NCBI RefSeq assembly: GCF_001968985.1
Contig: NZ_MOEN01000011.1
Location: 1-46,129, forward strand
Reading direction: 5' to 3'
Source of the DNA: Desulfurobacterium indicum
GTDB taxonomy: Bacteria > Aquificota > Aquificia > Desulfurobacteriales > Desulfurobacteriaceae
DNA: 46,129 bases
The notes beneath the pieces are model-generated. The model was not told the DNA's origin. It saw only the letters and a program-made list of their open reading frames with translations, and searched no databases. Both the position numbers and the translations under genes were made by a program. Numbering within the stretch: the first letter of the stretch is position 1; every line of letters starts with the position of its first letter. Of the stretch, positions 1 through 7,526 are shown piece by piece.

Positions 1-378
1 TATTTCCTCTAAGGTTACCTGCGATATTTTGCTTATGGTTGAGGGTGAGTATTTAAGTTCAAACACGCTTTCAAGAGCCTGGGCTACTGCTCTTGCACTC
101 ATACCAGAGGCAAACATCCCAAGTATTAAGTCTTCAAGATTGATATCTCTTCTTCTATAAGGTTCTATCAACTTTGTTCTGAATTTTCCCTCTCTATCTC
201 TTGGAATTCTCAGATTTTCAAGCTTACCGATAACAGTATCTAAGTTTCTAACGTAAAAGCCGTTCTTTGTTCCTCCATGTTCTTTAAGAAACACTTCTCT
301 TTCAGCCGTCATGATTGACTCTAAGGTTTGCTTTACCACTTCCTTAACTAGGTCTGGTAAAATCTTCTGTAGTTCCAT
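1..378 (-). CDS. IS256-family (Mutator) transposase, N-terminal part
   Basis: The first 126 codons of a transposase that continues beyond the left edge. The reading frame is open throughout and starts at an ATG (378-376) preceded by an AGGAGG ribosome binding site. The translation begins MELQKILPDLVKEVVKQ and contains the IS256/Mutator block (GGTKNGFYVRNL, LRIPRDREGKF, then EDLILGMFASGMSARAVA and a YSPSTISKIS helix), which is the N-terminal DNA-binding region of the family. The DDE catalytic triad lies outside the window, so activity cannot be judged. The start is 80-90 bp from a terminal-repeat-like sequence, as expected for the 5' end of such an element. Family assignment is firm; completeness is unknown. 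Confidence 0.9.
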   Translation of the reverse strand, partial: MELQKILPDLVKEVVKQTLESIMTAEREVFLKEHGGTKNGFYVRNLDTVIGKLENLRIPRDREGKFRTKLIEPYRRRDINLEDLILGMFASGMSARAVAQALESVFELKYSPSTISKISQVTLEEI

Positions 379-440
379 TTTTGCCTCCTGGGGTTGGTAT
401 TTGTGGGGTGTTCCCCAGGAGGTTATCCCATTTCTCAAGC

Positions 441-466
441 TTACACAAAATATCGTACACTACCGA
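441..466. repeat. Putative terminal inverted repeat of the IS element
   Basis: Plus-strand sequence TTACACAAAATATCGTACAC followed by TACC. On the minus strand it reads outward-in as a GTGTACGATATTTTGTGTAA block, the kind of terminus used by IS256-type elements. Only one copy is in the window, so the inverted partner is not confirmed. Confidence 0.5.
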
Positions 467-594
467 ATAGTTTGAAGAATTCCAATTATTTCATCGTAAT
501 TTTGGTTTTCAAATAGTCTTTTTAAACTTTCTGTTGAAGAAGCACTTCCTGTAAGGGTAAGCAATAATAGGTATGTTGCTATTATTTTCTTCAT
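460..594 (-). pseudogene. 5' remnant of a small secreted/envelope protein gene cut by the IS element
   Basis: Forty-four codons from an ATG at 594-592 to a TAG at 462-460 that lies at the edge of the IS element. The peptide starts MKKIIATYLLLLTLTGSASS, a clear Sec signal peptide, followed by a helical stretch (ESLKRLFENQNYDEIIGIL) like the first helix pair of a TPR-type periplasmic protein. The stop codon and the last residue or two appear to come from the junction with the IS. The intact gene would have continued leftward beyond the insertion. The function of the parent gene cannot be told from so short a piece. Confidence 0.7.
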
Positions 595-665
595 TAGATT
601 CCCCAAGATGCTTTAATTAAAATGTAGCATAAGATAATCAGAATATCAAGTTGGTTTAATTAAAT

Positions 666-2114
666 TTAGAACTCAAAACCGTAATCTTCGTCTCCCTCAT
701 CAAAGGTGAAATCTGGTGGGGGTGAAGGTTGTGATTCTTCCATTATGATGGGAGGTTCTTCTTCGGCAGATTCTTCTTCATTTTTAATTAATTCTGTTTC
801 TTTCAGGTTTTCAAATCTTGTGAGGTCTTTTATAAAGGAAAGTGTTATCGTTCCTGTGGGGCCGTTTCTTTGTTTTGCTATTATGATTTCTGCTATGCCT
901 CTTTCTTCCGGCGGGGGATCTTTTTTGTAAACTTCGGGCCTGTGAATGAACATTACGACATCCGCGTCCTGCTCTATGGATCCACTTTCCCTCAGATCTG
1001 CAAGTTGCGGTCTTTTGTCTGAACGATGTTCAACCTGACGAGAAAGCTGAGATAGGGCTATCACAGGAATATTTAGCTCTTTTGCCAGTCCTTTAAGGGA
1101 ACGGGAAATTTCGGATACTTCCTGCTGTCTGTTTTCCGTTTTTCTTATTCCCCTCATAAGCTGGAGGTAGTCAATAATTATAAGGTCAAGCCCTTTTTCA
1201 CTTTTAAGTCTCCTTGCTTTGGCGCGCATTTCCAGAACAGATATGCCTGGTGTATCGTCAATATAGATTGGTGCTTCTTTTACCGTATCGGCTGCTTCTA
1301 TAAGTCTGTCAAGCTCTTGAGAAGAAAGGAATCCAGATCGAATTTTATGTAGAGGAACACCGGAAGCCTGTGCCAATAGCCTTGTTATTAATTGTTCTTT
1401 TGACATCTCAAGAGAGAAAATGGCTACGCTTTTGCCTCTCTCTATGGCAACGTTGTAGGCTATGGAAAGTGCAAAAGCAGTTTTACCCATGGAAGGTCTT
1501 GCGGCTATGATTATAAGGTCTGAATCTTGAAGTCCTGACGTTTTTGTGTCAAGGTCGGAAAAGCCTGTGGGAATACCTGTTACCATTTCCCTTTTTACCG
1601 CCAGCTTTTCTATCTCTTCTATTACCGACTGTATAATTTCAGAAACAGGTATTAAGCTGTTTGTTATTCTCTCTTCTGATAGGGCAAAAACCTTTTTCTC
1701 TATGTTATCTATGAGAATGTCCGGGTCTGGAGTCTCTTCTATCTTTTTAGGTATCTCTTCCGTGATTTCAAGGATTTTTCTTAGAAGTGCTTTGTCTTTT
1801 ACTATTTTGCAGGCAGATTCAAACTTTTCATAGTTATCTAGAGCAAACTCTATCATGTAGGAGAGGTATTCTTCGCCGCCCACTTTCTCAAGAAGGCCTC
1901 TTTTTTCCAGTTCATCTTTGTAAGATATCTCGTTAAGTTGCTTTTCCGTATAACCTTCACCTAAAAGTATTTTGATAAATTTGAAAAACTCTTTATGCTC
2001 TTTTTTGAAGAAATCTTCAGGATTAAGAAGTTCTACCGCTCTAAATACAAAGGACGGCTGAATAATCACCGTTCCAAGAACTTTAAGTTCTGCCTCTATG
2101 TCAAAGGGTTTCAT
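666..2114 (-). CDS. dnaB: Replicative DNA helicase DnaB
   Basis: Hexameric helicase that unwinds DNA at the replication fork. At 482 aa it has the normal length. The N-terminal DnaB_N helical domain (about residues 1-105) starts MKPFDIEAELKVLGTVIIQP. A linker helix follows, then the RecA-like C-terminal domain with Walker A ARPSMGKTAFA (about residue 205), the FSLEMSKEQL motif, Walker B LIIIDYLQL and the QLSRQVE and LRESGSIEQDAD motifs. The last 40 residues form an acidic, proline-rich tail (SAEEEPPIIMEESQPSPPP), typical of the variable DnaB C-terminus. No intein is present. It lies 20 nt after trpE on the same strand, so the two are probably co-transcribed although unrelated in function. Confidence 0.97.
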   Translation of the reverse strand: MKPFDIEAELKVLGTVIIQPSFVFRAVELLNPEDFFKKEHKEFFKFIKILLGEGYTEKQLNEISYKDELEKRGLLEKVGGEEYLSYMIEFALDNYEKFESACKIVKDKALLRKILEITEEIPKKIEETPDPDILIDNIEKKVFALSEERITNSLIPVSEIIQSVIEEIEKLAVKREMVTGIPTGFSDLDTKTSGLQDSDLIIIAARPSMGKTAFALSIAYNVAIERGKSVAIFSLEMSKEQLITRLLAQASGVPLHKIRSGFLSSQELDRLIEAADTVKEAPIYIDDTPGISVLEMRAKARRLKSEKGLDLIIIDYLQLMRGIRKTENRQQEVSEISRSLKGLAKELNIPVIALSQLSRQVEHRSDKRPQLADLRESGSIEQDADVVMFIHRPEVYKKDPPPEERGIAEIIIAKQRNGPTGTITLSFIKDLTRFENLKETELIKNEEESAEEEPPIIMEESQPSPPPDFTFDEGDEDYGFEF

Positions 2115-2134
2115 GGAATACCTCTTTTAAAATT

Positions 2135-3631
2135 TCAGTTGTGAAATTTAAGTCCTTTTTCGGCAAACTCAACGGCTTTAAAAATAGCTTTTGCCTTATT
2201 GAGTGTTTCTTTTACTTCAAGTTCAGGTTTGGAATCGGCAACTATGCCGGCGCCTGCTTGAACGTAAACTTTATCTTTCCTGACGACAGCTGTTCTTATG
2301 GCTATTGCAGTATCCATATTTCCATCGAAAGAGAAATATCCTACCGCACCTGCATAAACGCCTCTTTTGGAAGGTTCCATCTCTTCTATAATTTCCATTG
2401 CACGAACCTTTGGGGCGCCTGATACTGTTCCTGCCGGAAAGCACGCTTTCAAAACGTCAAACGCATCAAAGCCTTTTTTAAGCTTTCCTACAACATTTGA
2501 AACAATGTGCATAACGTGGGAGTATCTCTCTATGATCATAAGGTCTGTTACTTTTACCGTTCCATTTTTGGCTACTCTACCTACGTCGTTCCTTGCAAGG
2601 TCAACAAGCATTATGTGTTCTGCTTTTTCTTTTTCATCTGAAAGTAGTTCTCTTTCCATTGCAAGGTCTTCTTCTTCGGTTTTTCCTCTTCTTCTCGTTC
2701 CAGCGATGGGTCTTGTTTCGATCTTTCCGTCGGTTAGTCTTATCAGTACTTCAGGAGATGCACCGACAATCTGAAAGTCATTGTAATCAAGTAGATACAT
2801 GTAAGGTGATGGATTGATAAATCTCAACGCCCTGTAAAGTGTAACGGCGTCACTTTTAAATGGTTTTTCAAAACGTCTTGACAGAACAACCTGAATAATA
2901 TCTCCTGCTTTTATGTATTCTTTTGCCTTTTTAACAGCTCCTGCAAATTCGCCGTCTGAAAAGTTTACCTTCCAGTTTCGGGTTACTTTTGCTCCTGTGG
3001 CTTCCCTATCTGCCGGAATACTTTCTGTCAGCTGTTTTTCTATTTCATTGATGGATGCTATGGTTTCTTCATAGATTTCTTCTATCGGAGAGTAGTCCCT
3101 TTCTATTATGTAACCTATTATTTTCATTGTTTTTGAAACGTTATCAAAAATTATTAAATTTCTTGGTATTGAAAAGACCATATCGTATAACATGGAATCT
3201 TCTTTATTCTTTTTCGAAAAGGAGGTTACTCTCGGCTCAAAAAATTTTACGGTATCGTAACCTAAATATCCAAAAAATCCGCCCCACATTCTGGGCAAAT
3301 TCTTGTCTCTGAAAGGCTTATATCTTTTGAACTCTTCCCTGAGAATTTCCAGGGGATCTGTTTTTATTTCTTTTACCTCTATTCTACCGTTGCGGTTTAT
3401 TTCTACGAATCTTTCTTTGCTTTTAACAGTAACCAGATTCCCGATACCTATTATTGAATATCTTCCCCACTTTTCGCCGCCCTCGACACTTTCTAACAGT
3501 ATGTTCGCTCCTATTGGTTTAAGTTTTACAAATGCCGAAAGAGGCGTTTCAAAATCTGCCACTATTTCTCTATATATTGGTATAAGGTTGAATCCTTTTG
3601 AGACCAAGCTTTTTACATCTTCCAGTTTCAT
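2135..3631 (-). CDS. trpE: Anthranilate synthase component I
   Basis: Converts chorismate to anthranilate in the first committed step of tryptophan synthesis, using ammonia delivered by the TrpG glutaminase. At 498 aa it is full length. The N-terminal domain carries the tryptophan feedback site region (ILLESVEGGEKWGRYS). The chorismate-binding domain is complete, with AGDIIQVVLSRRFE, GASPEVLIRL, RPIAGTRRRG, LVDLARNDVGRVA, FPAGTVSGAPKVRAME and a C-terminal QAGAGIVADSKPE. Neither trpG nor trpD is adjacent, and trpA lies about 27 kb away in this window, so the trp genes are dispersed. No leader peptide or attenuator was recognised upstream. Confidence 0.97.
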   Translation of the reverse strand: MKLEDVKSLVSKGFNLIPIYREIVADFETPLSAFVKLKPIGANILLESVEGGEKWGRYSIIGIGNLVTVKSKERFVEINRNGRIEVKEIKTDPLEILREEFKRYKPFRDKNLPRMWGGFFGYLGYDTVKFFEPRVTSFSKKNKEDSMLYDMVFSIPRNLIIFDNVSKTMKIIGYIIERDYSPIEEIYEETIASINEIEKQLTESIPADREATGAKVTRNWKVNFSDGEFAGAVKKAKEYIKAGDIIQVVLSRRFEKPFKSDAVTLYRALRFINPSPYMYLLDYNDFQIVGASPEVLIRLTDGKIETRPIAGTRRRGKTEEEDLAMERELLSDEKEKAEHIMLVDLARNDVGRVAKNGTVKVTDLMIIERYSHVMHIVSNVVGKLKKGFDAFDVLKACFPAGTVSGAPKVRAMEIIEEMEPSKRGVYAGAVGYFSFDGNMDTAIAIRTAVVRKDKVYVQAGAGIVADSKPELEVKETLNKAKAIFKAVEFAEKGLKFHN

Positions 3632-3662
3632 CTGCGTTCTCCATGGTTAGTTGTAAAATAGA

Positions 3663-3714
3663 ATTATACCTTTTGGTAATGTTAAATCGGGATTACACAT
3701 GGTTTATGTATAAT
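3663..3714. promoter_or_regulatory. Divergent promoter region between trpE and the TetR gene
   Basis: A TATAAT on the minus strand (3668-3663) faces trpE, and a TATAAT on the plus strand (3709-3714) faces the TetR gene. Neither has a convincing -35. The inverted repeat TACC-TTTT-GGTA (3667-3678) overlaps the trpE-side -10 and is a possible operator. This is sequence inspection only. Confidence 0.4.
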
Positions 3715-3759
3715 TAAACTCTGAAATTCTAAACTTTTATTCTTTCAGGGGTTGACGTA

Positions 3760-4323
3760 ATGAAAGATACCATTTTGAAGGCTGCAGATAAGATTTTTTC
3801 TACTTATGGTTATCATGAAGCCAAAGTTGCCATGATCGCCCACGAGGCGGGCGTTGCCGTAGGCACTATATACAGATTTTTCAGCGGCAAAGACGAGCTT
3901 TACAGAGAAGTCGTCAGGATGAAGCTGTTTGAGATGGAAAAAAGGATAGTCAGTGCTATTTCTGATAAACCGCCGCTTGATGCTTTGAGGGCTTATATTC
4001 ATGAGGCTTTTAAATTTTTTGAAGAAAATAAAGATTTCTTTAAATTTTTTTTACGTGATGTAGGAACTTTTTCCGTTGCAGATCTTGAAAAATTTGGTTT
4101 ATCTTTCTGGTATGATAATTTTATAAATAAACTTACTAAAATGATAGAAAAAGGGAAAAAGGAGGGTATTTTCAAAGATTTTGACAGTAAGATTGTTATG
4201 CTTTTTCTTTCCGGAGCCGTAAAAAATCTGGTTTATTCAGAGGCTAAGGGACGAATTAAGCAAAATATAAATTCTATAGAAGAGACTATCTTCAAAATTG
4301 TAACAGAAGGCATTAAAAGATAA
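3760..4323 (+). CDS. TetR/AcrR-family transcriptional regulator
   Basis: A 187-aa dimeric repressor of the usual TetR size. The N-terminal helix-turn-helix covers about residues 5-50 (ILKAADKIFSTYGYHEAKV, then IAHEAGVAVGTIYRFF, ending GKDELYREV), the classic TetR_N pattern. The remaining helical domain is the ligand-binding and dimerisation part and gives no clue to the ligand. It is divergent from trpE and followed after 73 nt by a small secreted peptide gene. It could regulate itself, that peptide or trpE. TetR genes commonly autoregulate, and a short inverted repeat lies in the shared upstream region. Confidence 0.88.
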   Translation: MKDTILKAADKIFSTYGYHEAKVAMIAHEAGVAVGTIYRFFSGKDELYREVVRMKLFEMEKRIVSAISDKPPLDALRAYIHEAFKFFEENKDFFKFFLRDVGTFSVADLEKFGLSFWYDNFINKLTKMIEKGKKEGIFKDFDSKIVMLFLSGAVKNLVYSEAKGRIKQNINSIEETIFKIVTEGIKR

Positions 4324-4396
4324 TTGTTGAAAGAAATTTGCAATCACTTTCTAATTTCTATAAATTAATATTAGACTAACTTTCAGGAGGAAAATT

Positions 4397-4654
4397 ATGA
4401 AAAAGTTTTTTGTTGCTACGGCTGTTATTCTTGCTGCTCTTACTCCGTTGGCTTTTGCCGGTAAAGGTTCAAAGGGCGGTTCTTCCAGGAATGGTGGTGG
4501 GAAGAGCATAATGATTCAGAATCATGGTGAAGAGCATCAAATAAGGCAGAGAACGAGAGCAGGAAACTGCACAGGTATGGATAATGCCACTATGAATGGA
4601 ACGATGAATGGGACAATGAATGGAACAATGAAGAGAATGAAATCCGGTCAGTAA
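4397..4654 (+). CDS. Small secreted Gly- and N-X-T-rich protein of unknown function
   Basis: An 85-aa product with a strong AGGAGG ribosome binding site and a textbook signal peptide (MKKFFVATAVILAALTPLAFA, predicted cleavage after AFA). The mature part of about 64 residues opens with a Gly/Ser/Lys stretch (GKGSKGGSSRNGGGKS) and ends in tandem MNGT units encoded by three 12-bp repeats (4592-4627). The C-terminal 25 residues hold five N-X-T triplets (NCT, NAT, then NGT three times) and one cysteine. It is followed at once by a strong terminator, so it is transcribed alone or with the TetR gene. No family is recognised. It may be an exported metal- or surface-binding peptide, but that is speculation. 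Confidence 0.75.
   Translation: MKKFFVATAVILAALTPLAFAGKGSKGGSSRNGGGKSIMIQNHGEEHQIRQRTRAGNCTGMDNATMNGTMNGTMNGTMKRMKSGQ
4592..4627 (+). repeat. Three tandem 12-bp in-frame repeats (MNGT)
   Basis: Units ATGAATGGAACG, ATGAATGGGACA and ATGAATGGAACA follow one another exactly and are followed by a fourth partial ATGAA. Each encodes Met-Asn-Gly-Thr, so unit gain or loss keeps the frame. Confidence 0.9.
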
Positions 4655-4678
4655 TCTTAATTTTAAGTTTTGCATGAG

Positions 4679-4707
4679 AAGGGGCGGAATTTCCGCCCCT
4701 TTTTTTA
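4679..4707 (+). terminator. Rho-independent terminator after the small secreted protein gene
   Basis: GGGGCGG (4681-4687), a five-base loop, CCGCCCC (4693-4699), then eight T residues. The A/T pairs at the base extend the stem. It is a canonical intrinsic terminator on the plus strand. Confidence 0.92.
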
Positions 4708-4760
4708 TTTTCCTTCTTCTATAGCATATAATACATCTAACACTTTACAGGGTGGTTGTC

Positions 4761-5348
4761 ATGATAAGCTCTACTAACATTAAAGTTAAAATTCAAAAGA
4801 TGTTAAAACCTCTTGCGGAAGCTTTTGATACTGTGGGAGTTACTCCGGACATTTTAACGCTTATGGGTTTTTCTCTTTCCCTGATCAGTGCGCTTTTGAT
4901 ATACAGGAGAATGTTTGCAATTGCCGGTTTTGTTTTTCTGTTTGCCGGCGCCTGCGATATGCTGGACGGTATACTGGCACGGGTAAAAGGAAGGGTTACA
5001 AAAGCAGGAGCTTTTATGGATTCTTTTTTTGATAGGTATGCTGACTTTTTTCCTCTTGCTGCGTTTGTTGTCCTTGCCGTTGAAGGAAAAGATACAACAA
5101 TGGCGGTTCTTGGACTTTTATCCATTATGGGTTCATTTGCTACAAGTTATGCCAAGGCAAGAGCTGAATCCCTTGGAGTAGAGTGTAAAGTTGGTTTGAT
5201 TGAAAGGCCTGAAAGATTTTTTATCATTCTTTTTGCCCTTTTTACAGGATTTGTTGATTCTATGCTACTTTTTTTAGCTCTTTTTTCAAACTTTACTGCT
5301 TTTCAAAGATTTTTCTATACTATTAAAATTCTCAAGAGAGAATCTTAA
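4761..5348 (+). CDS. CDP-alcohol phosphatidyltransferase family membrane enzyme
   Basis: Integral membrane enzyme that transfers a phosphatidyl group from CDP-diacylglycerol (or a CDP-alcohol) to an alcohol acceptor in phospholipid synthesis. The family signature D-x2-DG-x2-AR-x8-G-x3-D-x3-D is complete: with the ATG at 4761 as residue 1, the metal-binding aspartates are D66, D69, D87 and D91. Several hydrophobic segments are visible (LTLMGFSLSLISALLIY, FAIAGFVFLFAGA, FIILFALFTGFV). A GTG three codons upstream is also in frame, but the ATG has the better-placed ribosome binding site. The acceptor cannot be read from sequence. Aquificales are known to make inositol phospholipids, so a phosphatidylinositol-phosphate synthase is possible, and glycerol-3-phosphate is the other main candidate. 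Confidence 0.9.
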   Translation: MISSTNIKVKIQKMLKPLAEAFDTVGVTPDILTLMGFSLSLISALLIYRRMFAIAGFVFLFAGACDMLDGILARVKGRVTKAGAFMDSFFDRYADFFPLAAFVVLAVEGKDTTMAVLGLLSIMGSFATSYAKARAESLGVECKVGLIERPERFFIILFALFTGFVDSMLLFLALFSNFTAFQRFFYTIKILKRES

Positions 5349-5350
5349 AG

Positions 5351-6361
5351 TTGAAAAGGCGTTTTTTTTATTTCGTATGTCTGATTATTTTTCTGCTGCT
5401 ATTTGGCATGGTTTTTTCGTTTGAAACCTCAAGGAAAATGGATGTTTCTTTTTCTGTTAGAAAAGGTGAATCTACCTATGCTGTTATTGATAGATTAGCA
5501 AAAGAGCATGTAATAAAGGAACCGTTCATCTCAAAGATTTATGCAAGATTTAATAATGTAAAGGTAAAAGCCGGTAAATATATATTGAATGGTACGTATT
5601 CTGATGAAGATATTTTGAAAATTCTTTCCAGAGGGCAGGTTCACTATGTAAAGTTTGTTATTCCGGAAGGTTATGATCTTTTTGATGTTGCCGGTGTTCT
5701 TGATTCCCATTTTCCAAATTGCAATAAAGAGCGGTTTTTACGGCTTGCTTTCAATTCTACATTTGTCCGTTTTATGGGTATTAATTCAACATCACTAGAA
5801 GGTTTCCTTTTCCCGGATACATATCTTGTCGATAGAGAAGCTACATGCAGCGAGATTGTATCTGGAATGGTTTCCAATTTTAACAGGAAGGTTAACCCTC
5901 TTTTTAAAACTTATAACCCACCTGCTCTTGTTAAAAGGGCCCTTGGTTCTGTTTCTGTTAAGAAATTGCTTACGGTTGCTTCCATTGTGGAAAAAGAGAC
6001 ATCTCTGGAACCTGAAAGACCGATCATTGCAGGTATTATTTATAAAAGACTTATAAGGAAGATGCCTCTTCAGTGTGATCCTACTGTTATATATGCATAC
6101 AGGCTAAAAGGGATTTTTAAGAAAAGGTTGAATGGCAAAGATATAGAGAAAATAAAATCTCCGTTTAATACTTATTTAGTTAGAGGATTACCACCGACTC
6201 CTATATGCAATCCAGGGATAAAATCCATAAGAGCTGCTATGTATCCTGTAAATACTACATTTCTTTACTTTTTTGCCGTAAATGGTAAACATGTTTTTTC
6301 TAAAACTTACAAAGAACATTTGAGAAAGATGAGAAAGTATTACAATAGACATGTAAAATAG
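5351..6361 (+). CDS. mltG: Endolytic murein transglycosylase MltG
   Basis: Inner-membrane enzyme that cleaves nascent glycan strands and sets their length. The 336-aa protein has an N-terminal membrane anchor (RRFFYFVCLIIFLLLFGMVF), a LysM-like segment (FSVRKGESTYAVIDRLA) and the YceG catalytic domain with GFLFPDTYLV, SIVEKETSLEPERPIIAGI (the glutamate of VEKET is the expected catalytic acid), LQCDPTVIYA and SPFNTYLVRGLPPTPICNPG. The start is a TTG only two bases after the preceding stop, so it is probably translationally coupled to the phosphatidyltransferase gene. It belongs to a compact five-gene run ending with tlyA. Confidence 0.95.
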   Translation: MKRRFFYFVCLIIFLLLFGMVFSFETSRKMDVSFSVRKGESTYAVIDRLAKEHVIKEPFISKIYARFNNVKVKAGKYILNGTYSDEDILKILSRGQVHYVKFVIPEGYDLFDVAGVLDSHFPNCNKERFLRLAFNSTFVRFMGINSTSLEGFLFPDTYLVDREATCSEIVSGMVSNFNRKVNPLFKTYNPPALVKRALGSVSVKKLLTVASIVEKETSLEPERPIIAGIIYKRLIRKMPLQCDPTVIYAYRLKGIFKKRLNGKDIEKIKSPFNTYLVRGLPPTPICNPGIKSIRAAMYPVNTTFLYFFAVNGKHVFSKTYKEHLRKMRKYYNRHVK

Positions 6362-6374
6362 TCCCGGAGGAGAT

Positions 6375-7526
6375 GTGAAGAAGAGGAAGTATGTTATAAG
6401 TGATTCGGGAGAAAAATATCCATTTTCTCGAGGTGTTTTGGTTAAATCTCTCATGAAACTGGGACTTTCAATAGATGATTCTTATAAAGTTGCTGACAGA
6501 ATCGCCAGGACATTTAAAGATGAAATTACTCTTAAAGAACTTTCAAAGAGAGTGTACAAAGAGCTTAAAGAATCTTACGGTAAGGAGATAGCAAGGAAAT
6601 ATAAGAACTATCTTAAAAATAAAGAAATACTGGTTGAAGAAGACAACTGCAGAGCTTCTGTTCCTTTTTCAAAAGGGATTTTGGCAAACTCCATAAGAAG
6701 TGCTGGCTTAGATACTGCTGAAGCCTTTCAAATAGCTAAGAGTGTTGAGAAGGTTTTAAGACTTTCGGGAAAGCAGAGTGTAAAGCGAAAGGAAATAAGA
6801 TCTCTTGTCGAAAGAATTTTGACTGAAAGATACGGTAGGGATGTGGCAGCTCGGTATCTTGTATGGAGAAAATTAAAAAACCTTAAGAAACCAATAATTG
6901 TTTTGATATCTGGTGCTACCGGTGTGGGAAAATCAAAGCTTGCCGCCGAGCTTACGACAATTTTTGACATAAACAGAATGGTTTCTACCGATTCAGTCAG
7001 AGAAGTTATGCGGAAGATGATTTCAAAAGATCTTGTTCCTTCTATTCACGTTTCAAGTTATGAAGCTGGGAAAGTTATATATCGTTTTGGAGAGATGTCA
7101 AAAGAGGAAAAGATAGTTTACGGTTATCTTGATCAATCGGAAAAAGTTTTGACAGGTGTACAGGCAATTATAGACAGGGCGATAAAAGAGAATGTTAGTT
7201 TAATTGTTGAAGGTATTCACCTTATTCCCGGAGCTTTTAAAGAATCTCGTGAAATTGAAAAAGCTCATATTGTTCCCATTCTTCTCACAACTCTTGATGA
7301 GGATATCCATAAGAGCCGTTTCAAAACTAGAGAAAAGGTTTCTCAAAGAACCAGTAAAAAATATTTGAAAAACTTCAAATCCATAAGGCTTATTCAGAAT
7401 TACCTCTATAAACTTGCGAAAGAAGAAGGAATCCCTATAATAGATAACATAGACTTTGATCAAGCAAGGCAAAAAGCCATAGAGGTTATAACAGACAGAT
7501 TACTTAGAGAGGTAGAGATATCATGA
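6375..7526 (+). CDS. 2-phosphoglycerate kinase-like protein with ATP-cone domains
   Basis: A 383-aa protein starting at GTG (6375) behind a GGAGG site. Residues 1-90 and about 95-160 look like ATP-cone-type modules (KYVISDSGEKYPFSRGVLVKS; VPFSKGILANSIRSAGLD). The C-terminal half is a P-loop kinase with Walker A ISGATGVGKSKLA, then STDSVREVMR, IHVSSYEAGK and VEGIHLIPGAF. This architecture matches archaeal 2-phosphoglycerate kinase, which makes 2,3-bisphosphoglycerate for cyclic 2,3-diphosphoglycerate in hyperthermophilic methanogens. The reaction here is inferred from similarity recalled, not tested. It lies between mltG and crcB, with a 4-nt overlap (ATGA) into crcB. No cyclic-2,3-DPG synthetase is in the window. 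Confidence 0.75.
   Translation: MKKRKYVISDSGEKYPFSRGVLVKSLMKLGLSIDDSYKVADRIARTFKDEITLKELSKRVYKELKESYGKEIARKYKNYLKNKEILVEEDNCRASVPFSKGILANSIRSAGLDTAEAFQIAKSVEKVLRLSGKQSVKRKEIRSLVERILTERYGRDVAARYLVWRKLKNLKKPIIVLISGATGVGKSKLAAELTTIFDINRMVSTDSVREVMRKMISKDLVPSIHVSSYEAGKVIYRFGEMSKEEKIVYGYLDQSEKVLTGVQAIIDRAIKENVSLIVEGIHLIPGAFKESREIEKAHIVPILLTTLDEDIHKSRFKTREKVSQRTSKKYLKNFKSIRLIQNYLYKLAKEEGIPIIDNIDFDQARQKAIEVITDRLLREVEIS

Larger units (their letters stand above)
1..466 (-). mobile_element. IS256-type insertion sequence, upstream end
   Basis: The transposase gene plus its upstream flank. Reading the minus strand inward from about position 466, the end carries TAGTGTACGATATTTTGTGTAAG, which resembles the TTGTGTAA-containing termini of IS256-group elements (recalled, not searched). 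The exact boundary, between about 460 and 466, and the target duplication cannot be fixed without the other end. The element interrupts the small secreted-protein gene whose first 44 codons lie immediately to its right. Confidence 0.75.

Noticed and set aside
612-663. Two TTTAATTAAA palindromes 42 bp apart
   Set aside because: Short, purely A/T words in an AT-rich gap; expected by chance.
7400-7522. Fluoride riboswitch before crcB
   Set aside because: crcB overlaps the upstream gene by 4 nt, so there is no leader, and the conserved riboswitch core was not seen.
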